Assembly (NCBI GenBank): GCA_030043575.1
Contig: JASHXK010000598.1
Span: 1 to 10,043, forward strand
Length of the DNA: 10,043 nucleotides
Origin: Terriglobales bacterium
Lineage (GTDB): Bacteria; Acidobacteriota; Terriglobia; Terriglobales; Acidobacteriaceae
Reading direction: 5' to 3'
Under the pieces are notes generated by a model. It had not been told where the DNA came from, searched no databases, and was given only the letters and a program-made list of their open reading frames with translations. The position numbers and the translations under genes were made by a program. Positions 6,220 through 10,043 of the stretch are shown piece by piece. Positions within the stretch are counted from its first letter, which is position 1. Every line of letters begins with the position of its first letter.

Positions 6220-7113
6220 TTAGTACAACCGGAAGTTCACTTCGACGTTGATCATCACCGGGACGGGGTGGCCGTCCTTCTTGGCAGGCTCGAAGCGCCA
6301 CTGCTTCACAGCTTCGATGGCCTTCTCATCCAGACCCATCCCCAGCGCGCGCTGCACCCGGATGTCCTGCGGCTTGCCTTCGGCGCTGACCACCAGCCAG
6401 AGAATTACGGTTCCTTGATACTTGGCTTTGCGGGCTTCTTCCGAGTACTCGGGATCAGGCTCGTACAAAACCTTGGGAGCGCTGACGCCGCCGCCGACGC
6501 GATAAGCGCCGCCGCCGTATCCGCCACCATGTCCCGGACCAACGCCCGGGCCGGTTCCCGATCCCACACCGCCGCCGCTGCCACTGCCAATGCCGCCACC
6601 GGAGCCGGTGCCGTTCGACGGCGGTCCGATCACCTTGGAAAGCGGATCGCCCAGCGCGCCGATCGTCGGCAGCTTGATCTCAGGCGGAACAACGACCGTA
6701 GGCAAAACCGCGAGCTTGGGATTGTCGTTGCGGATCACGATCGCCGGAGGCACGATCTGGTCCTTGGCCAGCTTGGGCAAGGCGCCCTTGGGCGCCTGCA
6801 GCTTGTCGCGATCGCCGCCGCCCCCACCCCCGCCGGCCTTTGTCTTGGAGACGTTCATCGGCAGATACGGGCTGATGTCGGTGACCATGCCGGTTACCGT
6901 CTGCTTGATAACCTCTTGGTGCGTGGAAACCCAATAGCTGGACCAGATAAGCAGCCCCACCGCGATCATGTGCAGAATGAACGAATAGACAAACGTCCCC
7001 TTGCGCTGGGGGTACAGGCCCTGACCCTCGCCAAATAACGCGGGGATTACCTGATCCTCGGGCGCAACTGGAACCGTTTCACTGACCGGTTTTGGAGCCG
7101 CGGAAGTCGCCAT
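6220..7113 (-). CDS. TonB-family energy transducer with glycine-rich linker
   Basis: This 297-aa protein has the TonB layout: a cytoplasmic N-terminus (1-40), one TM helix (about 41-60, FVYSFILHMIAVGLLIWSSY, with a His inside), a long periplasmic linker, and a C-terminal TonB domain (about 211-297, PF03544). In that domain VLYEPDPEYSEEARKAKYQGTV-type residues (216-236), GLDEKAIEAVKQWRFEPA (260-277) and the final VEVNFRLY match the family well. TonB proteins carry proton-motive energy from ExbB-ExbD to outer-membrane transporters. Unusually, the linker has Gly runs (94-100 and much of 170-210) as well as short Pro-rich stretches, rather than the classical Pro-Glu/Pro-Lys spacer. No exbB, exbD or receptor gene is adjacent. 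The ATG at 7113 has no good ribosome-binding site and lies close to a TATACT hexamer, so translation may be near-leaderless. It is divergent from the next gene. Confidence 0.93.
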   Translation of the reverse strand: MATSAAPKPVSETVPVAPEDQVIPALFGEGQGLYPQRKGTFVYSFILHMIAVGLLIWSSYWVSTHQEVIKQTVTGMVTDISPYLPMNVSKTKAGGGGGGGDRDKLQAPKGALPKLAKDQIVPPAIVIRNDNPKLAVLPTVVVPPEIKLPTIGALGDPLSKVIGPPSNGTGSGGGIGSGSGGGVGSGTGPGVGPGHGGGYGGGAYRVGGGVSAPKVLYEPDPEYSEEARKAKYQGTVILWLVVSAEGKPQDIRVQRALGMGLDEKAIEAVKQWRFEPAKKDGHPVPVMINVEVNFRLY

Positions 7114-7126
7114 CGGGATTTACTAC

Positions 7127-7132
7127 AGTATA
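7127..7132 (-). promoter_or_regulatory. Putative -10 element of the tonB-like gene
   Basis: On the minus strand TATACT lies 13 nt before the start codon. If used, transcription would begin only about 5-8 nt upstream of the ATG, consistent with the missing ribosome-binding site. The -35 region is a poor match, so confidence is low. It is in the 133-bp divergent spacer shared with the gene starting at 7247. Confidence 0.25.
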
Positions 7133-7246
7133 GACCCGAATAGTTCCCAAAGGTTCCATAAAATTCAGCAAGTCTAAAGGGACTTGTCCCGTAGCTGGCG
7201 CGGTTCATCCCGAAAACAGTTCGGTACCGGTGTAAGATTTCATCGG

Positions 7247-8767
7247 ATGACACGCCTGATAGCCACTCTGCTCGTGCTCCTGCCGTTCTCGGGCCTGCCG
7301 TTCGCTCAGGAAAGCCACAATCACGGTGTGCCGGAGCAACTGGGCACGGTATCTTTCCCCACCGCTTGTAGCCCTGCGGTGCAAGCCGAGTTCCAGCGCG
7401 GCGTAGCCTTGCTTGATTCCTTTGCCTACTCGGCCGCGGAGAGCACATTCCGCCAGGTGGCCGAGAAAGATCCCGGCTGCGCCATGGCACATTGGGGAAT
7501 TGCCATGAGCTATTACCACCAGCTTTGGGATCCTCCCATCGCCCCGGCGAACCTCAGCCGGGGACATCAGGAGATTGAGCGCGCCCAGCAGATCGGCGGA
7601 GGCACCGCTCGTGAGGGTGAATTCATCGGCGCGCTGGCGATCATCTATGCCACCGACGACAAGGCCTCCTATGCGACGAAATCCCAGCGCTTCGCGCAGG
7701 CCATGCAGAAGCTGGCAGCAGACAATCCCACAGATGTGGAATCGCAAGTGTTCTACGCGCTGGCGCTGCTCGCCACCGCTTCTCCCAGTGACAAGACGCA
7801 TGCCAACCAGAAGCGCGCGGTGTCCATTCTCGAACCGCTTTACGCCAAATACCCACAGCACCCTGGTCTGGCACATTACATGATTCACGCTTGCGACAAC
7901 GCGGAGATGGCGTCGCAGGGCCTGGCGGCAGCGCGGGCGTATGCAAGGATCGCGCCTTCGGCGCCGCATGCCCTGCACATGCCGTCGCACATCTTCACCC
8001 GCCTGGGCATGTGGGACGCCTCCATCGCGTCTAACATCGCCTCGCAGGAAGCAGCCGCCCAGCATGGCGAGACCGGAGAAGAGCTGCACGCCATGGACTA
8101 TTTGGTCTACGCCTATCTGCAAAGCGGCCGCAACGCTGAGGCAGCCGGGGTGATCCAGCAGCTCACGACGATGCTGGGATTGAATCAGGATGACTACAAG
8201 TTTGGCTATGCGGCGACCGCCATGCCGGTTCGCTACGCAGTCGAGCGCGAAGATTGGGCAGCCGCGGCTGCCATCGTACCTCCGCCGTCAACCGCGCCTG
8301 CTCACGTGATTGCGATTGCGGTATGGGCTCGCGGACTTGGCCTGGCGCGCACCGGACATCCCGAGGACGCCCGCACGCAAGCCGCGATGCTGCTGCAATT
8401 GCGGCAGCAACTCCAGACAGCAGGCCGCGACTACTGGGCGGCTCAGGTCGCGGTGCAGAGGCTCGAAGTGCTGGCGTGGGCGGCGCAGGCAGAAGGCAAA
8501 TCGCAGGATGCCGTCGCTCTATTGGGTCAGGCTGCCGACAGCGAGGATGGGGTTGAAAAGCTCCCGGTCACGCCCGGACCGATCGTTCCGGCGCGCGAGC
8601 AGCTTGGCCAGTTGCTGTTGCAGCTCAATCAGCCGCAGGCGGCGCTGAAGGAATTTCAGATTTCGCTGCAGAACGCGCCCGGACGGCGCGGATCGAGCAC
8701 CGGAGCGGCCCGCGCTGCCCAGCTCGCCAGCGAAGCACCTTCGCCTGTCGCCAAGCCCGGCGGTTAA
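7247..8767 (+). CDS. Exported TPR-type helical-repeat protein with conserved-looking His/Asp motifs
   Basis: From ATG 7247 the product has 506 aa. A signal peptide is evident (MTRLIATLLVLLPFSGLPFAQ, cleavage near residue 20), which favours this start over a TTG at 7184 that would put 21 charged or polar residues in front. The mature protein is Ala-rich and helical. TPR-like units are visible at about 45-75 (AEFQRGVALLDSFAYSAAES), 165-235, 280-310 and 395-480. I recognise a family of unnamed exported TPR proteins from blocks CAMAHWGIAMSYYHQLW (78-94), LAHYMIHACD (208-217), HALHMPSHIFTRLGMW (241-256) and ELHAMDYLVYAYL (279-291). The clustered His/Asp (H210, H214, D217, H241, H244, H248, H281, D284) is unusual for a pure scaffold and may mark a metal or ligand site (inference). 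No biochemical role is known to me. It is divergent from tonB and convergent with the lipid kinase. Confidence 0.9.
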   Translation: MTRLIATLLVLLPFSGLPFAQESHNHGVPEQLGTVSFPTACSPAVQAEFQRGVALLDSFAYSAAESTFRQVAEKDPGCAMAHWGIAMSYYHQLWDPPIAPANLSRGHQEIERAQQIGGGTAREGEFIGALAIIYATDDKASYATKSQRFAQAMQKLAADNPTDVESQVFYALALLATASPSDKTHANQKRAVSILEPLYAKYPQHPGLAHYMIHACDNAEMASQGLAAARAYARIAPSAPHALHMPSHIFTRLGMWDASIASNIASQEAAAQHGETGEELHAMDYLVYAYLQSGRNAEAAGVIQQLTTMLGLNQDDYKFGYAATAMPVRYAVEREDWAAAAAIVPPPSTAPAHVIAIAVWARGLGLARTGHPEDARTQAAMLLQLRQQLQTAGRDYWAAQVAVQRLEVLAWAAQAEGKSQDAVALLGQAADSEDGVEKLPVTPGPIVPAREQLGQLLLQLNQPQAALKEFQISLQNAPGRRGSSTGAARAAQLASEAPSPVAKPGG

Positions 8768-8777
8768 ATTCCGCTGC

Positions 8778-8814
8778 CCCAGGCTCGTGTCCATCTTTTG
8801 GACACTAACCTGGG
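8778..8814. terminator. Stem-loop between convergent genes, possible bidirectional terminator
   Basis: An inner stem GTGTCC / GGACAC (8787-8792, 8800-8805) closes the loop ATCTTTT, and an outer stem CCCAGG / CCTGGG (8778-8783, 8809-8814) flanks a 3x3 internal loop. It lies 10 bp after the stop of the plus-strand gene and overlaps the stop codon and last codons of the minus-strand gene. No strong T-run follows on either strand, so a terminator role rests on position and structure. Confidence 0.45.
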
Positions 8815-9848
8815 TTCACGATCACCCGCAGTGCCTCGGGCCTCACCCCAATCTCCACCCGTGTCCGGCAAATGTACTCGCCGTCGGCGAAAACCTCGCT
8901 CACCGGATCGGTTTCAATCCGCACTCGCGCAGCCTGGAAGTACTCGACCTCTTTCATCCCCAGATGCCGTCCGCGATAGACCACGCGAAACAGCCGCAGC
9001 AACCGCATTTTGCCCAGCAGGCGGACGAAGCAGAGATCGAGCAGCCCATCGTCCATCTTCGCCCGATGCGCCAGCCGCATGCTGTGCCCATACTGCGGCC
9101 CGTTGCCGGCGGCAATCAGAAATCCGCGCTCGTCGATCACAGTGCGCCACTCGCCGCCGTTCTCGACCGAAACTTTGATGTGCGGCGGCTGAAAGCTGCC
9201 CAGCGTCTGCATCAGCGCCACCACATAGCCGCCGTGCCCGCGCAACCAGCGCGATTGCTTCAGCGCCAGCCGATTCACCGCCGCATCCAGCCCGGTTCCC
9301 GCGATACAGGAGAACAACGTCGTGCGTGCGATCTCATCCCGCGCTTCCGTCGCGCGCCGCAACTGCGACTGCATGATGCGTGGACCCATCTGCGGCAAGT
9401 CTCGCCGTGGGCCGTCGGGGATGAAGTGCATCGTGTCGAGCGATTCGCTGCGCCAAGGAATGGCGATGTCACTTGCTGCGCCTGACTCGGCAACATCGCG
9501 CTCGGTTGCGCCCAGCGGCTGAATCGTTCCCAGGTCAATTGCGCGCACATTGTCGCCGAACTGGCAGAAACGTTGCCATACCTTGAGCGCCATCGCGACA
9601 TTATCGATGCCGATCGATTGTGCGAAGTCATTGCCGCTGCCCACGGGCACAACCAGCGTGGGAATCTGCTTCAGCGCCAGGCCGGCAAGGTGGCGATGGA
9701 CGGTGCCATCGCCGCCAAAGATCAGCGCCGCGTCGGGCTGGTCGTTGGGATCGAGTTCGTTGCCGGAAAAAAGATTGACGTCCGGCAGCTCAAACCGCCG
9801 GACGTCGCGCTCCTTGACGTGAAGTCCCAGCAGGGCAACGGCGCGCAT
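8805..9848 (-). CDS. Diacylglycerol-kinase-family lipid kinase
   Basis: This 347-aa protein has the DAGK catalytic domain (PF00781) and its C-terminal beta-sandwich domain. ALIFGGDGTVHRHL (41-54) is the nucleotide-binding GGDGT motif and VPVGSGNDFA (67-76) the second signature. Later blocks are LFSCIAGTGLDA (178-189), LRGHGGYV (202-209), AAGNGPQYGHSM (246-257), AKMDDGLLDLC (263-273) and VFADGEYICRTRVEIGV (319-335). Such enzymes use ATP to phosphorylate diacylglycerol or another membrane lipid at the cytoplasmic face; the substrate cannot be read here. It is longer than the usual roughly 290-310 residues: between the IDLG block (104-107) and the AGTGLDA block there is an extra stretch of about 65 residues (about 111-175) with no motif known to me. 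The usual N-terminal NP-x-SG element is also absent. The ATG at 9848 lacks an obvious ribosome-binding site. The gene is convergent with the TPR-type gene. Confidence 0.93.
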   Translation of the reverse strand: MRAVALLGLHVKERDVRRFELPDVNLFSGNELDPNDQPDAALIFGGDGTVHRHLAGLALKQIPTLVVPVGSGNDFAQSIGIDNVAMALKVWQRFCQFGDNVRAIDLGTIQPLGATERDVAESGAASDIAIPWRSESLDTMHFIPDGPRRDLPQMGPRIMQSQLRRATEARDEIARTTLFSCIAGTGLDAAVNRLALKQSRWLRGHGGYVVALMQTLGSFQPPHIKVSVENGGEWRTVIDERGFLIAAGNGPQYGHSMRLAHRAKMDDGLLDLCFVRLLGKMRLLRLFRVVYRGRHLGMKEVEYFQAARVRIETDPVSEVFADGEYICRTRVEIGVRPEALRVIVNPG

Positions 9849-9895
9849 CGCCTAATCGTACAGGATGCTCAGTCCAGTACCCCAGAGTTGGGGGC

Positions 9896-9925
9896 CCCGG
9901 GTCTCGCCGGGTTTCGAGACCCGGG
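9896..9925. repeat. GGTCTCG-type palindromic repeat (copy B, inverted orientation)
   Basis: A perfect 11-bp stem (CCCGGGTCTCG / CGAGACCCGGG) encloses the 8-nt loop CCGGGTTT. Read on the minus strand the loop is AAACCCGG and the stem is followed by GGCCCCC, so it is an inverted copy of the family at 6155 and 9978. It lies about 48 bp upstream of the lipid-kinase start, within that gene's promoter region. Confidence 0.75.
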
Positions 9926-9977
9926 AGTGTTCGTCGAGCGCTGCGCAATCAAACTCGGAGATAATAATTCGTTCATA

Positions 9978-10006
9978 CCCGGGTCTCGAAAAACGCGAGA
10001 CCCGGG
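9978..10006. repeat. GGTCTCG-type palindromic repeat (copy C)
   Basis: A perfect 11-bp stem (CCCGGGTCTCG / CGAGACCCGGG) encloses the 7-nt loop AAAAACG and is followed by GGCACCC. It is 52 bp from copy B in the opposite orientation, so the two arms sets are identical and could also pair with each other. It ends 27 bp before the probable start codon at 10034. Confidence 0.78.
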
Positions 10007-10033
10007 GCACCCATGGATCACCAGGAGACGATT

Positions 10034-10043
10034 ATGCCGCCCT
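10034..10043 (+). CDS. Probable start of a further gene, cut by window edge
   Basis: AGGAGA at 10023-10028 lies 5 nt before an ATG at 10034, a good ribosome-binding arrangement; only M-P-P is visible. An in-frame ATG at 10013 would add seven residues, but it overlaps the tail of the palindromic repeat and has no ribosome-binding site. Nothing can be said of the product. Confidence 0.4.

Noticed and set aside
6268..7038. 256-codon plus-strand frame opposite the tonB-like gene
   Set aside because: It is antisense to a clear TonB C-terminal domain and its sequence is low-complexity, reflecting the Gly-rich linker on the other strand.
7184..7246. TTG start giving a 527-aa TPR-type protein
   Set aside because: The extra 21 residues are basic and precede an otherwise normal signal peptide that starts at ATG 7247.
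7205..8122. 305-codon minus-strand frame opposite the TPR-type gene
   Set aside because: No recognisable motif, no start signal, and it crosses the divergent promoter region; the plus-strand frame has a signal peptide and family blocks.
8787..9485. 232-codon plus-strand frame opposite the lipid kinase
   Set aside because: His/Gln/Pro-rich shadow; the minus strand has the GGDGT and GSGNDF motifs.
9896..10006. Two-repeat CRISPR array
   Set aside because: The two units are inverted rather than direct repeats, their loops differ, and there is no further unit or cas gene.

Overview
The window looks like chromosomal DNA from an Acidobacteriota bacterium (Koribacter / Sulfotelmatobacter-like soil lineages). 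This is inferred from moderately high G+C, a long receptor-type Ser/Thr kinase fused to TPRs, a TonB protein with a glycine-rich linker, a YtxH-like protein, a cyclic-glucan-synthase-type enzyme and many small palindromic intergenic repeats. No plasmid, phage, CRISPR, tRNA or rRNA signature is visible.

Layout, left to right. (1) 2-1516 (+): the 3' part of a cyclic beta-1,2-glucan synthase-like gene that stops just after its glycoamylase-like domain. (2) 1517-1697: spacer with two related hairpins and a 13-bp palindrome. (3) 1698-1997 (+): a 99-aa YtxH-like membrane protein. (4) 1998-2729: about 730 bp of mostly repeat-derived spacer with one doubtful small membrane ORF. (5) 2730-5516 (+): a 928-aa kinase / TM / TolB-FlgO-like / TPR receptor, followed after 8 bp by 5525-6025 (+), a secreted cysteine-rich protein; the two probably form an operon. 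(6) 6220-7113 (-): a TonB-family energy transducer, divergent from (7) 7247-8767 (+), an exported TPR-type helical-repeat protein with conserved-looking His/Asp motifs. (8) 8805-9848 (-): a diacylglycerol-kinase-family lipid kinase, convergent with the previous gene across a stem-loop that overlaps its stop codon. (9) 9896-10006: two inverted palindromic repeats just before what is probably the start of another gene at 10034.

Most genes concern the cell envelope: periplasmic glucan synthesis, transmembrane signalling, TonB energy transfer, exported repeat proteins and lipid phosphorylation. They are not an obvious single pathway; only the kinase and cysteine-rich gene are tightly linked.

The most interesting structure is the small-palindrome population. 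One family has TGAA/TTCA loops (three copies in 1542-2200). Another has GGTCTCG-type stems, a 7-8-nt loop and a GGGGCAYCC-like tail (three copies). Two degenerate palindromes with the same loop design lie in frame inside the kinase gene, lengthening the beta4-beta5 loop of the catalytic domain. Other points are the missing phosphorylase half of the glucan synthase, a ~65-residue insertion in the lipid kinase, and the receptor-kinase/secreted-protein pair. I did not find strong evidence for an entirely new multi-gene system.
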